In this document: piece after piece, positions 17,853 through 26,946 of the stretch
Layout: each line of letters starts with the position of its first letter
Numbering within the stretch: the first letter of the stretch is position 1
NCBI GenBank assembly: GCA_963755815.1
Contig: CAVWLF010000018.1
Span: 1 to 64,000, forward strand
Source: Palsa-506 sp963755815
Lineage (GTDB): Bacteria; Actinomycetota; Actinomycetes; Streptosporangiales; Streptosporangiaceae
Direction of reading: 5' to 3'
DNA length: 64,000 bases
Position numbers and translations under genes: made by a program
Notes under the pieces: generated by a model
The model's input: the letters and a program-made list of their open reading frames with translations, nothing else
Database searches by the model: none
Told to the model about the DNA's origin: nothing

Positions 17853-19565
17853 TCACTCGCGCGCTCCGATCTGCTTCCGGTGCTCCAGCCCGCGGTCCCG
17901 GCCGGATCTGATCTGCGGATAGTGCAGGTCAAATGCTGGCCGCTCCGAACGGATTCGCGGTATCGAGGTGAAGTTGTGCCGCGGCGGCGGGCAGGACGTC
18001 GCCCATTCGAGTGAGTTAGCGAAGCCCCACGGGTCGTCGGCCGTGACCTTCTCCCCGTGCTTCCAGGTCTTGTAGACGTTGTAAAGGAAAATGAACGTGG
18101 AGGCGCCCAGGATAAACGAGCCAACCGTGGAAATCTGGTTCAGCGTAGTGACATTGCCCGGCAAGTCAGGGTAGTTCGCCACGCGCCGCGGCATCCCTTC
18201 GACACCGGCCCAGTGCAGCACGAGGAACGTCATGTTGAAGCCGATGAACACCGTCCAGAAGTGCCATTTGCCCAGCCGGTTGTCCAGGAACTTCCCGGTG
18301 AATTTCGGCCACCAGAAGTAGAACCCGCCGAACATGCAGAACACCACCGTGCCGAAGAGCACGTAATGGAAGTGCGCCACCACGAAATCGGAGTCGCTGA
18401 CGGCGAAGTCGAGCGGCGGGGACGCGAGGATGACCCCGGTCAGGCCGCCGAACAGGAACGTGATCATGAAGCCGAGAATGAACAGCATGGCGGGCTCGAA
18501 CGTGAGCTGGCCCCGCCAGATCGTGCCGACCCAGTTGAAGAACTTCACCCCGGTGGGCACGGCGATCAGGAAAGTCATGAAGGAGAAGAACGGCAGCAGC
18601 ACGGCGCCGGTGGTGAACATGTGATGCGCCCACACGGTCAGCGAGAGCCCGGCGATCGCGATGGTCGCGCCGACTAGTCCCTTATAGCCGAACAGCGGCT
18701 TACGGGAGAAGACCGGCAGGATCTCCGAGGCGATACCGAAGAACGGTATCGCCACAATATAGACTTCCGGATGGCCGAAGAACCAGAACAAATGCTGCCA
18801 GAGGATCGCGCCGCCGCTGTTGGCGCTGAATACCTGGGCGCCGAGCTTGCGGTCGATCTCCAGCACGAGCAGTGCCGCCGCGAGCACCGGGAAGGCCAGC
18901 AGCACCAGCATGCTGGTCAGCAGGATGTTCCAGGTAAAGATCGGCATCCGGAACATGGTCATGCCCGGACAGCGCATGCAGATGATCGTGGTGACGAAAT
19001 TGACGCCGCTGAGGATGGTGCCGAGCCCGGAAAGCACCAGGCCCATAATCCACATGTCGCCGCCGATCCCGGGCGAGTACAGCGCGCTGGTCAGCGGCGA
19101 GTACGCGTACCAGCCGAACGCGGCCGCGCCGCCCGGGGTGATGAAGCTGAGCAGCAGGATCAGGCCGCCGAAGGCGAACATGTAGTAGCTGAGCAGGTTC
19201 AGCCGCGGGAACGCGACGTCCGGCGCGCCGATCTGCAGCGGCATGATCTCGTTGGCGAACCCGACGAACAGCGGCGTGGCGAAGAGCAGCAGCATGATCG
19301 TGCCGTGCATGGTGAAAAGCTCGTTGTACTGCTCGTCGGACACCAGGTGGTTATCCGGCCCGAACAACTGGGCGCGCATGATCAGCGCCATCAGCCCGGC
19401 GACCATGAAGAAGAAGAACGACGTGATCAGGTACAGATGGCCGATGATCTTGTGGTCGGTGGAGGACAGCCAGTCGGCCAGCACCGAGCCCTTCTGATAG
19501 CCGCCCGGCGGCGCCGCGATCGGTGCGGGGGGAGGGGTGATGACCGGCGGATTGATCGTGCTCAC
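17853..19565 (-). CDS. ctaD: Cytochrome c oxidase subunit I
   Basis: A 570-residue catalytic subunit that reduces oxygen to water and pumps protons. Twelve membrane helices are visible. Heme and copper ligands are seen in MHGTIM (low-spin heme), WQHLFWFFGHPEVYIVAIP (CuB His and the cross-linked Tyr), WAHHMFTTG (two CuB His) and VAHFHYVLFG (heme a3 and heme a His). GTG at 19565 overlaps the TGA of ctaC by four bases. The C-terminal tail after about residue 545 is hydrophilic. It is the second gene of ctaC-ctaD-ctaF. Confidence 0.96.
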   Translation of the reverse strand: MSTINPPVITPPPAPIAAPPGGYQKGSVLADWLSSTDHKIIGHLYLITSFFFFMVAGLMALIMRAQLFGPDNHLVSDEQYNELFTMHGTIMLLLFATPLFVGFANEIMPLQIGAPDVAFPRLNLLSYYMFAFGGLILLLSFITPGGAAAFGWYAYSPLTSALYSPGIGGDMWIMGLVLSGLGTILSGVNFVTTIICMRCPGMTMFRMPIFTWNILLTSMLVLLAFPVLAAALLVLEIDRKLGAQVFSANSGGAILWQHLFWFFGHPEVYIVAIPFFGIASEILPVFSRKPLFGYKGLVGATIAIAGLSLTVWAHHMFTTGAVLLPFFSFMTFLIAVPTGVKFFNWVGTIWRGQLTFEPAMLFILGFMITFLFGGLTGVILASPPLDFAVSDSDFVVAHFHYVLFGTVVFCMFGGFYFWWPKFTGKFLDNRLGKWHFWTVFIGFNMTFLVLHWAGVEGMPRRVANYPDLPGNVTTLNQISTVGSFILGASTFIFLYNVYKTWKHGEKVTADDPWGFANSLEWATSCPPPRHNFTSIPRIRSERPAFDLHYPQIRSGRDRGLEHRKQIGARE

Positions 19566-20491
19566 TGAGCGCCCCCAGATGATTTCTGCGAAGTTACCTG
19601 GAGCTCCTGCTGTGCCTGCTGCGTCGAGATCCACTGGCGGAACTGCTGCGGCGTGACGATCTTCAGGGTGAACAGCATGCGGCTGTGATAGAGGCCGCAG
19701 AGCTCGGTGCAGCGGCCGGTGAACGTGCCCGTCTTGATCGGCGTCACCTCGAAATGGTTCGGATGATCGGGCAGGACGTCGCGCTTGAACTCGAACGGCA
19801 CCACCCAGAACGCGTGGATCACGTCGATCGAGCTGAGGTTGAACAGGACCGTCTCGCCGGTCGGGATCTCCATCATCGGCAGCCGGCCGGGCCAGCTGTA
19901 ACCCTGCTCGGTCACGTAGTGCGTCTCCGAGCCCGGCACCTTGTACTGCGGGTACTGGAACTCCCAGCTCCACTGGTAGCCGGTCACGTTCACGGTCACG
20001 TCAGGGTGCGCCGAGATCTTGTCGATGAAGTTCTCATCCCGGGCGGTGAAGTAGAACAGCACCCCGACCATGAGAAACGGCACGACCGTGTACAGGAACT
20101 CGATCGGCAGGTTGTAGCGGACCTGATGCGGCACCCGGTCGCTGCGCTTGCGGTAGAAGATCACCGCCCAGATGATCAGGCCCCAGACGATGATGCCGAC
20201 AATCCACGCCGCGACCCAGGAGCCCTGCCACAGGGTCAGCGTTACCTGGCCCTGCTTGGTGACGGGGACGGGCATGCCCTGCCGGGTGAACGCCGTCGAC
20301 TTGCACCCGGCCGTGACGGTGAGCAGCACGGCGGCCAGCGCCACTCGCGGCGCCCAGCGGCGCAGCCGGGCCGGGCCGCGGATGCGGCGCGGCGCCGGAT
20401 CGTCGGCCATGGCCTGGCCGGGCGGGCGGCTCGGCGCGCCGTCTGGCCTCTCGGCGCCATCTCGGCGTGGCGCGCTGCGGTTGGGACTCAC
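19562..20491 (-). CDS. ctaC: Cytochrome c oxidase subunit II
   Basis: A 309-residue lipoprotein-anchored subunit that takes electrons from cytochrome c. The N-terminus ends in a lipobox (LTVTAGC, Cys63). Two membrane helices follow (SWVAAWIVGIIVWGLIIWAVI and FLYTVVPFLMVGVLFYF). The CuA site is complete: His226, Cys261, Cys265, His269 and Met272 (GRCTELCGLYHSRM). The first 28 residues before MADDPAP are unusually long and hydrophilic, so the true start may be that internal ATG. It is the first gene of the oxidase operon. Confidence 0.95.
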   Translation of the reverse strand: MSPNRSAPRRDGAERPDGAPSRPPGQAMADDPAPRRIRGPARLRRWAPRVALAAVLLTVTAGCKSTAFTRQGMPVPVTKQGQVTLTLWQGSWVAAWIVGIIVWGLIIWAVIFYRKRSDRVPHQVRYNLPIEFLYTVVPFLMVGVLFYFTARDENFIDKISAHPDVTVNVTGYQWSWEFQYPQYKVPGSETHYVTEQGYSWPGRLPMMEIPTGETVLFNLSSIDVIHAFWVVPFEFKRDVLPDHPNHFEVTPIKTGTFTGRCTELCGLYHSRMLFTLKIVTPQQFRQWISTQQAQQELQVTSQKSSGGAQ

Positions 20492-20811
20492 AGATTGCCT
20501 TCCCAGCGGATGACTCCCGGCTCCACTGGCCGGTCATTGCTCGTCCTACAGCTTGTCGTGGAAAACAGTACCGCGCAGCCTTGCCGCGCTACGGGGGGAC
20601 CCCTGGTGTGTCAGGTCAGCGGTCCGGCGCCATGCTTGCGGCGATCAGTGTGCTTACGCACGGCGACGCCCGGGTATCGCTACGGTTATACCGAGGGGGA
20701 GCCATCGAGGAATTCCCTGCCGCCCGGCCCGGCGCCGCGCCAGGATTAGCGGGACGGCGTGCCGAAGCCAGTCGAGTGCCGCTGAAGGCCGAGGACGTGG
20801 AGGTTGACCGC

Positions 20812-21084
20812 GTGACCCGACCAAACCCGCCCGCGGGCGCGCCTGCGTCGGCGCCCGCGCCCGCGCTGACGATTGACGCGCTCGGGCGGAAATGCCCGAT
20901 CCCGATCATCATGCTGGCCGAGCGGATCAGGGAGGTGCCCATCGGGCAGGTCGTGGCCGTACTGGCCGACGATCCGGCCGCCCGGACCGATGTGCCCGCC
21001 TGGTGCGCGATCAAGTCGCACGAATTCGTCACGATGGTGGACCTGCCCAGCGGCTGGGCCTTCGTGGTCAAGCGCTGCTACTGA
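20812..21084 (+). CDS. TusA/SirA-like sulfurtransferase domain protein
   Basis: About 90 residues. After a Pro/Ala-rich start comes the TusA fold: LTIDALGRKCPIPIIMLAERI with the conserved CPxP motif (Cys28), then VGQVVAVLADDPAARTDVPAWC and the last strand WAFVVKRCY. TusA proteins carry a persulfide on this Cys for tRNA thiolation or other sulfur relay. A ribosome site GGAGG lies upstream of the GTG at 20812; GTG 20797 and 20776 are in-frame alternatives. It is transcribed away from ctaC and converges with the CtaG-like gene. The sulfur acceptor is unknown. Confidence 0.75.
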   Translation: MTRPNPPAGAPASAPAPALTIDALGRKCPIPIIMLAERIREVPIGQVVAVLADDPAARTDVPAWCAIKSHEFVTMVDLPSGWAFVVKRCY

Positions 21085-21159
21085 CGGCCCGGCGGCTGCT
21101 GCGGCGCCAGCCACCCGGCCGGTGGCGCTGCGCTGCTGGCCGGCGCCGGACCGGCGCCG

Positions 21160-22167
21160 CTACTCGGGCGGCTCGTCGACGGGCCGGAACCGGCCGGCGA
21201 ACCGGGGATCAGACTCCCACCACGGCTCGGCGCTGCCGGACCGGCCGGCCGGCAATGCGACGGCGTCCGCCGCGTCGAGTTGCGCGTCTATCACCGTCGC
21301 TTCCGCCTCGTCCTCCCTGATCATCTGGATGAGCTGGGCGGCCAGGAACGGCAGGCCGACGAGGTCGCCCAGGATCCACAGCACGCCGCCGCCAAGGACC
21401 TGGTCGGTGCGCAGGCTCGGCCCGCCGGGCCGGCCGAGCGAGTGATAGTAGGCCCCGGCGATGAGGGTGTTGCTGGCGATCACGGCAATGCCGAGCACGG
21501 CGTCACCGACGACCTCGGCGCCGGTAACCCAGAGCGACACCAGGTAGGGGTATGCCTTCGGTACCGGGTCAACCCGCAGCAGGGTCCAGAAGAATACGAA
21601 TCCGGGCGCCAGCAGCGCCAGGCAGGTCAGGTACCTGATCGGGTCGCTGTGGAAGGCAGCCTCGTACCACGGCGAGAAGTAGACCAGAAACGGCGTGATG
21701 ACCAGCACCATGGTGGTGACCGCCGGAAACGTGAGCACCCGCGCGGCGCGGCTGTGGATCACCGCATCGAGCCGCGGCCCGAGCCGCGGCAGCGCGGCGA
21801 TGGCCAGCGATACCGGCCGGCCGAGGGCGAGGAACAGCGGTACCAGCAGGAGCAGCATGACGGTCTGCACGGCGCGGATGTAGAACAGCACGCTGAAGTA
21901 GACGCCGATGAAGGACATCGTCGCGATCACGCCGAACCCGAGCCCCAGGCCGCAGAAGGCAACGACCCGGCCGGCCGGCCAGGCATCGCCGGGCCGGGCC
22001 CCGTCGCGGCCCCGGACTCCAGTGCGGGCCCGGACTCGCCGCACCCCGGCCAGGTAGAGCCCGCCGAGCAGCAGGATGAACGCGAGCGCCCACGGATCGA
22101 GCTGCCACTCCGTCAGCGCCCGCCACGGCGTCAGCGGAGGCGGCCCGGTGTAGGCGGAAGCAGGCAT
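21160..22167 (-). CDS. CtaG-type (caa3_CtaG) cytochrome oxidase assembly protein
   Basis: A 335-residue polytopic protein with about seven membrane segments (ALAFILLLGGLYLAGV, VVAFCGLGLGFGVIATMSFIGVYF, VMLLLLVPLFLALG, LTFPAVTTMVLVITPFLVYFS, YLTCLALLAPGFVFFWTLL and others). It matches the caa3-type CtaG family (Pfam caa3_CtaG), not the copper chaperone of the Cox11 type. These proteins are thought to help assemble the oxidase copper centre. Its place a few genes from ctaC-D-F supports that role. The C-terminal 50 residues are hydrophilic. Confidence 0.85.
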   Translation of the reverse strand: MPASAYTGPPPLTPWRALTEWQLDPWALAFILLLGGLYLAGVRRVRARTGVRGRDGARPGDAWPAGRVVAFCGLGLGFGVIATMSFIGVYFSVLFYIRAVQTVMLLLLVPLFLALGRPVSLAIAALPRLGPRLDAVIHSRAARVLTFPAVTTMVLVITPFLVYFSPWYEAAFHSDPIRYLTCLALLAPGFVFFWTLLRVDPVPKAYPYLVSLWVTGAEVVGDAVLGIAVIASNTLIAGAYYHSLGRPGGPSLRTDQVLGGGVLWILGDLVGLPFLAAQLIQMIREDEAEATVIDAQLDAADAVALPAGRSGSAEPWWESDPRFAGRFRPVDEPPE

Positions 22168-22271
22168 GACTTCACGCTACCGCCCGGGGGCCGGCGCTCC
22201 GCGCTGGCCGTGGCGCAACGGGACCGGCCCGGGACCAGCGACGGCACCGCCCGGCGCGCACGCTGGCGCGG

Positions 22272-23246
22272 TCAGCGGTAGTGCTCGGCGACCTCCGCGG
22301 CCGCCTGCGGGCCGTAGGCGGCGGTGAGCCGCCCGGCCAGCCCGGCCGGCGTCAGCAGGTACTCCTGGGTGCCGACGGTCTCCAGCGCGTGCACGGCCAT
22401 CATGTTGCCGAGCTGCACGGCCCGCTCCAGCGACAGCTCCCAGGCGATCGCGGCCAGGAAGCCGGACCGGAAGGCGTCCCCGGCGCCGGTCGGCTCGCGC
22501 GGGACCACGCCGGGGACCGGCGGAACGATGATCGGCGGCGCTCCCCGCTGGTCGACCCGCGCTCCCGCCGCGCCCAGGGTCGTGACCCGGACTCCCACGT
22601 GCTCGACGATCTCGCCGCCGCCCCAGCCGGTCTTGCGCTCGGTCAGGGTGGCCTCGTACTCATTGCAGAACAGGTACGCGGCGCCATCCACCAGGTCCCG
22701 CACGTCCTCGCCGTCGAGCCTGGCCAGCTGCCAGGACGTGTCGGTGGCGAACGGGATGCCGTGCTTCCGGCACTGCGCGGTGAAGGCCGCCATCGCCTCC
22801 GGGTCGCTCGCGCCGATCAGGGCCAGGTCGAAGGCTCCGGCCCGGCCGGCCACCGAGCCCAGGTCAATGGCAATGTCCTCGCTCATCGCGCCCGGGTAGA
22901 ACGACGCGATCGAGTTCATGTCCAGGTCCGTGGTGGCCACGAAGCGCGCGGTGTGATGGACGGACGACTGGGCCACGCCGGCCGTGTCCACGCCGTGGTC
23001 CTCCAGCCAGCCCCGGTACTCGGCGAAGTCCGCCCCGGTCGTCCCGACCAGCAATGGCCGCAGGCCGAGGCAGCCCAGTCCGAACGCGATATTCGCGGCC
23101 ACTCCCCCGCGCCGGATCTCCAGCTTGTCCACCAGGAAGGAGAGCGCGACCTTATCGAGCTTGTCCGGCATCAGCTGCTCGACGAAACGGCCGGGAAAGG
23201 TCATGAGATGGTCGGTGGCGATTGACCCGGTCACGGCTATGCGCAC
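22272..23246 (-). CDS. PfkB-family carbohydrate/adenosine kinase
   Basis: A 324-residue ribokinase-fold kinase. It opens with the strand RIAVTGSIATDHLMTFPGRF, then the glycine motif RRGGVAANIAFGLGCLG near residue 45. The ATP site and catalytic Asp are in PTGAGDAFRSGFL near residue 265. The GTG at 23246 was chosen because AGGAAGG precedes it and it gives the normal length. The lid MTFPGRF and the family length suit adenosine kinase-like members, but the substrate is not proven. It lies between erpA and the CtaG gene on the same strand, a context I recall from streptomycetes. Confidence 0.85.
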   Translation of the reverse strand: MRIAVTGSIATDHLMTFPGRFVEQLMPDKLDKVALSFLVDKLEIRRGGVAANIAFGLGCLGLRPLLVGTTGADFAEYRGWLEDHGVDTAGVAQSSVHHTARFVATTDLDMNSIASFYPGAMSEDIAIDLGSVAGRAGAFDLALIGASDPEAMAAFTAQCRKHGIPFATDTSWQLARLDGEDVRDLVDGAAYLFCNEYEATLTERKTGWGGGEIVEHVGVRVTTLGAAGARVDQRGAPPIIVPPVPGVVPREPTGAGDAFRSGFLAAIAWELSLERAVQLGNMMAVHALETVGTQEYLLTPAGLAGRLTAAYGPQAAAEVAEHYR

Positions 23247-23343
23247 GGCGAGCAGCCCTTCCTGGCAGCCTTGTCGGACGGCACAGGCTACCGCAGCCGA
23301 CGGTCGCCGGCTGGCTACCGCGCGCCCGGCCCGGGCCGGGCGA

Positions 23344-23694
23344 TCAGTGGAACGAGTCGCCGCAGGCGCAGGAACCGGTCGCGCTCGGGTTGTCGATCGT
23401 GAAGCCCTGCTTCTCGATCGTGTCCACGAAGTCAATCGTCGCGCCGCTCAGGTAGGGCGCGCTCATCTTGTCGGTCACGACATGGACTCCGCCGAACTCG
23501 CTGACCACGTCACCGTCGATCTGGCGCTCGTCAAAGTACAGCTGGTAGCGCAGGCCCGAGCAGCCGCCCGGCTGCACGGCGATGCGCAGCTTCAGGTCAT
23601 CGCGGCCCTCCTGGGCGAGCAACTGGCCGACCTTGACCGCTGCCCCCTCGGTGAGCTTGATGCTCTGCGTGGTGGTCTCGTCCTGAACAGTCAT
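23344..23694 (-). CDS. erpA: Iron-sulfur cluster insertion protein, ErpA/HesB/IscA type
   Basis: A 116-residue A-type Fe-S carrier. The three conserved cysteines are present: Cys45 in GGCSGLRYQL, then Cys109 and Cys111 in GSCACGDSFH. It receives clusters from the SUF scaffold and delivers them to apoproteins. AGGAG stands nine bases before the ATG. It is encoded alone between the Psp genes and the PfkB kinase. Confidence 0.95.
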   Translation of the reverse strand: MTVQDETTTQSIKLTEGAAVKVGQLLAQEGRDDLKLRIAVQPGGCSGLRYQLYFDERQIDGDVVSEFGGVHVVTDKMSAPYLSGATIDFVDTIEKQGFTIDNPSATGSCACGDSFH

Positions 23695-23853
23695 CTCAGT
23701 TAGCTCCTGCGTATGACGGGCCGCCGTGGTTCCGGCGCTGCCTACTGTGCACCCACAACGATATGCCCTCGGCCGTCATTCCCGGCGGAGGTACCGCGGT
23801 CATCGCGGCGGGAGGCCCGGCCGGCCGGAGGGCGCGGCCCGGGGCGGCGGACA

Positions 23854-24426
23854 TCACAGGCCGGGTGCCCCCCACACCGGGAACCACCGGCTGAGGTCCG
23901 GCTCGATCTTCAGGTCATCGCCGAGCGCGCCGCGGATCTGCAGTTCCGCCCCGTTGTCCCGGCGCTTGCCGGACTGCGGGGCGAACGGGTAGAACGTGCC
24001 GCGCTTGTACAGGTAAACCAGGCCGAGCCGGCGCCCGGCGGAGTCACGGAAGCTGAGGATGGTGCAGAGCAGCTGCGGGCCGAAGCCGCCCGCCTCCAGC
24101 GAGGAATTCACCGCGTGCAAGTCCGTGACCAGGCCCTCGATGTCGTCCGCGGCATGACTGCAGACGAGCCAGGTGAACCCGTAGGAATCCGCGGACACCT
24201 CAACCGGCGTCTTGTTCTCCCCCATGTTGAGCAAGGCCCGCACGTCCTGCTCGATGTCGCTGAACGCCTTGCCCTCGGCGGCGCGGAAGCACACTGACCC
24301 GGTCCCGGTGGGAACGAAGTCCGTGCCCGCCTGCAGGGTCAGCGCGGCACCGGGCAGCGCGAACAGCGCGTCCAGGTTGGGCGCCACCGGCTTGGTCCGG
24401 CCCAGCAGCGCGTCCAGGAAGCCCAC
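23854..24426 (-). CDS. pspAB: PspA-associated protein PspAB
   Basis: A 190-residue soluble protein that I recognise as the actinobacterial PspAB family: MGFLDALLGRTKPVAPNLDALF at the start, the middle YGFTWLVCSHAADDIEGLVTDLHAVN, and LVYLYKRGTFYPFAP near the C-terminus. Its activity is unknown. It accompanies HtpX and PspA in the envelope-stress system. The GTG start is only two bases from the htpX stop, so the two are translated together. Confidence 0.88.
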   Translation of the reverse strand: MGFLDALLGRTKPVAPNLDALFALPGAALTLQAGTDFVPTGTGSVCFRAAEGKAFSDIEQDVRALLNMGENKTPVEVSADSYGFTWLVCSHAADDIEGLVTDLHAVNSSLEAGGFGPQLLCTILSFRDSAGRRLGLVYLYKRGTFYPFAPQSGKRRDNGAELQIRGALGDDLKIEPDLSRWFPVWGAPGL

Positions 24427-24428
24427 CG

Positions 24429-25418
24429 CTACCTGCTGAGCTGCTTGGAAATCTTGTCCAGCTGGGCCAGCCGCTTCTCCAGCGGCGGGTGCGTGGAAAA
24501 CAGCGTGGACAGGCTCATCTGCCCCGCCTTGGTGGCCAGCGCGGGCGCGAAGTAGAAAGCGTTCAGCGGCTCGGCCGCCCGCAGGTCCTTGGTCGGGATC
24601 GCGGCCATGTCGCCAGTGACCTTCACCAGCGCGCTGGCCAGCTTCGACGGCTGCCCGGTCAGCAGCGCGCCGGACCGGTCGGCGGATAGCTCCCGGTACC
24701 GCGACAGCAGCCGGATCAGCAGGAAGCTGACCGCGTAGACCACGACGCCGACGGCCAGGACGACCAGCATGATCGGCAGTCCACCCTGGTTGTTGCCGCC
24801 GCGCCCGCCACCCCGGCCCCGGCCGCCGCCGCCGCCGAAGAGCTCCGAGTAGAAGGCGAACCTGACCAGCAGGGCAGCGACGATGCCGAGGAACGACGCG
24901 ATCGTCATCACGGCCACGTCCTTGTGCGCGACATGCGACAGCTCGTGCGCGAGCACGCCCTCGAGTTCCTCATCGTCGTCGAGCTTGTCCAGCAGTCCCT
25001 GGGTGGCGCACAGCACGGCCACCTTGCTGTTGCGGCCGGTGGCGAAGGCGTTCGGCATCCGGGTGGGCGCGATGGCGACCCGCGGCTTGGGCATGTCGGC
25101 GAGCGCGCACAGCCGGTCCAGCACCCCGTGCAGCCGGGCGGCGTCCCGCGAGTCATCCGGGCCGACCAGCCGCGCCCCGGAAGTCCGCAGCGCGATCTTG
25201 TCTGACCAGTAGTACGAGGCGATGGCCGTGCCGATCCCGATCAGCGCGACGAAGAAGATGATGCCCGCGCCGGACCCGCTGCTGCCGCCCCGGTTGTAAT
25301 ACCGCAGGACGAGGAATAGGGCGATGACGAATGCAGTGAAGACGAGCCCGAGCAGGAACATTGTCGCGCCCATGCGGGCGATCAGCCCTCGGTCCGTCGC
25401 GTAGCGCGTCCGCGCCAT
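24429..25418 (-). CDS. htpX: Membrane zinc metalloprotease HtpX
   Basis: A 329-residue M48 protease. Two N-terminal membrane helices (17-40 and 50-72) are followed by the catalytic HExxH motif at 158-162 (AHELSHVAHKD) and the third zinc ligand Glu in RYRELSADRSG near 244. Two further hydrophobic segments lie at about 172-192 and 212-235, flanking a Gly/Arg-rich loop (GGGGGRGRGGGRGG). HtpX removes damaged membrane proteins. Here it is coupled to pspAB and sits just downstream of pspA-pspAA, a grouping that marks it as part of the envelope-stress response. Confidence 0.93.
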   Translation of the reverse strand: MARTRYATDRGLIARMGATMFLLGLVFTAFVIALFLVLRYYNRGGSSGSGAGIIFFVALIGIGTAIASYYWSDKIALRTSGARLVGPDDSRDAARLHGVLDRLCALADMPKPRVAIAPTRMPNAFATGRNSKVAVLCATQGLLDKLDDDEELEGVLAHELSHVAHKDVAVMTIASFLGIVAALLVRFAFYSELFGGGGGRGRGGGRGGNNQGGLPIMLVVLAVGVVVYAVSFLLIRLLSRYRELSADRSGALLTGQPSKLASALVKVTGDMAAIPTKDLRAAEPLNAFYFAPALATKAGQMSLSTLFSTHPPLEKRLAQLDKISKQLSR

Positions 25419-25676
25419 CGCGGAGCCTCCATTCAGTTCCGGCTGCGCAGTGCCAGCCGCGTCATCCCATTACACCGCACCGGCCGGACTGCCGCGCGCA
25501 GGCGCAGCCGGACCGCGGCCGGCCACTCCTGGCCGACCATCAAACCAACGGGCGGCCAGCCGTGATCGTTCCCGCCCGCGGCGGCCCGCCGCTGCCCCCG
25601 CGACGGCCGCGGACGGGCCCGGCGGGAGCGGGAAGCACCCGCCGGCCGGCCGCGGCGCCGTGGCCGGCGGCGCCTC

Positions 25677-25955
25677 CTAGCCCGGGATGAGCCCCTCGTC
25701 GGATAGCAGTTTGCGCACGTCAGTCATCGTGGCGTCCTCCTGCGGGAGGATCAGCGCGGAAGGCGCGAGCTTGTCGGCCTGGACCGGCCGGCCGAGTGCG
25801 CGGACCCGGGCCAGCAGGGTGTCGCGGGCCGCGCCGAAGGCCGCCTCGTCGTTGCGCCTGATCGCCGCCTCCAGCTCCTGGTCGAGCGCGTTCAGTTCGC
25901 TCATAGCGGAGTCGTCGACCTCGAGCTGGCCTTCGCCGAGGATGCGGACGATCAT
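25677..25955 (-). CDS. pspAA: PspA-associated protein PspAA
   Basis: A 92-residue protein matching PspAA: MIVRILGEGQLEVDDSAMSELNALDQELEAAI at the start, then a helical body and the C-terminal TDVRKLLSDEGLIPG. It is thought to partner PspA, but its activity is unknown. Its ATG overlaps the pspA TGA (ATGA). A 258-base gap with no gene separates it from htpX. Confidence 0.88.
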   Translation of the reverse strand: MIVRILGEGQLEVDDSAMSELNALDQELEAAIRRNDEAAFGAARDTLLARVRALGRPVQADKLAPSALILPQEDATMTDVRKLLSDEGLIPG

Positions 25956-26767
25956 TCCGGGTCACCCGCCTCGGCGGCCTGGGCGGGCGCGGCGGCCGCA
26001 TGGCCGTCGGCCCCGGCCGCATGGCCGTCGGCCCCGGCCGACCCCTCCAGCTGCCGCGGCGCGCTGCCCTGGCCGATCTCGGCCTTCATCCGCGCGAGCT
26101 CGCTGTCCACGTCGTGGCTGGCGCCCATCCGGTCCAGCTCGGCCTGGATGTCATCGTGCGGCCCGGACACGACGTCGTCGAGCGCGCCCGAGGCCATCAG
26201 CTCGTCGAGGGCGCCGGCCCGCGCCTTCATCTGCTCGGTCTTGTCCTCGGCCCGCTGGATGGCCAGGCCGACATCGCCCATCTCCTCGGAGATGCCGGTG
26301 AAGGCCTCGGTAATCCTGGTCTGCGCCTCCGCCGCCGTGTAGGTGGCCTTGATGGTTTCCTTCTTCGTGCGGAAGGCCTGGACCTTGGCGTCCAGCCGCT
26401 GGGACGCGGACGTCAGCTTCTCTTCCTCGCCCTGCAGCGAGGTGTACTGCGTCTGCAGGTCGGCCAGCTGGCTCTGCACGCCGGACTTGCGCGAGAGCGC
26501 CTCGCGGGCCAGATCCTCCCGGCCGGCCGAGAGCGCGTCGCGGGCCTGCTTGTCCAGCTTGTTCGACGACTGCTCAAGCTGATTCATCTGCAGCTCGACC
26601 CGCTTGCGCGAGGTCGCTACGTCGGCGACGCCCCGGCGGACCTTCTGCAGCAGCTCAAGCTGGGTCTGATAGGAGTAATCCAGGGTTTCCCGGGGGTCTT
26701 CCATCCGGTCCAGGGCCTTATTGGCCTTGGCCCGGAAGATCATCGAAACCCGTTTCATCACGCTCAT
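25952..26767 (-). CDS. pspA: Phage shock protein A / IM30 family
   Basis: About 271 residues, almost entirely coiled coil: MSVMKRVSMIFRAKANKALD with the membrane-binding amphipathic first helix, then long helices through about residue 225. PspA/IM30 forms ESCRT-III-like assemblies that stabilise damaged membranes. The tail is Ala/Gly-rich with a repeated GADGHAA unit, encoded by a 21-base direct repeat near 26000-26040. The ATG at 26767 was chosen to keep the canonical amphipathic start; ATG 26758 and 26788 are alternatives. It is divergent from the DUF3043 gene. Confidence 0.92.
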   Translation of the reverse strand: MSVMKRVSMIFRAKANKALDRMEDPRETLDYSYQTQLELLQKVRRGVADVATSRKRVELQMNQLEQSSNKLDKQARDALSAGREDLAREALSRKSGVQSQLADLQTQYTSLQGEEEKLTSASQRLDAKVQAFRTKKETIKATYTAAEAQTRITEAFTGISEEMGDVGLAIQRAEDKTEQMKARAGALDELMASGALDDVVSGPHDDIQAELDRMGASHDVDSELARMKAEIGQGSAPRQLEGSAGADGHAAGADGHAAAAPAQAAEAGDPE

Positions 26768-26946
26768 TGGGCGCGACCATCCCCTCATCGTATCTACCGC
26801 TGCCGCACAGCGGGCGGCGCCGCGAACCGGCTTTGCTGCACGACAGCCGACGTTGCCGGCCGGTGGTCAGGCTCCCAGACTACGCGCGGCACCGGCGGTC
26901 GTCACCAAAGAGGCCTGGCGGCCGGGATGCCCAATCCCGGTAAGCT

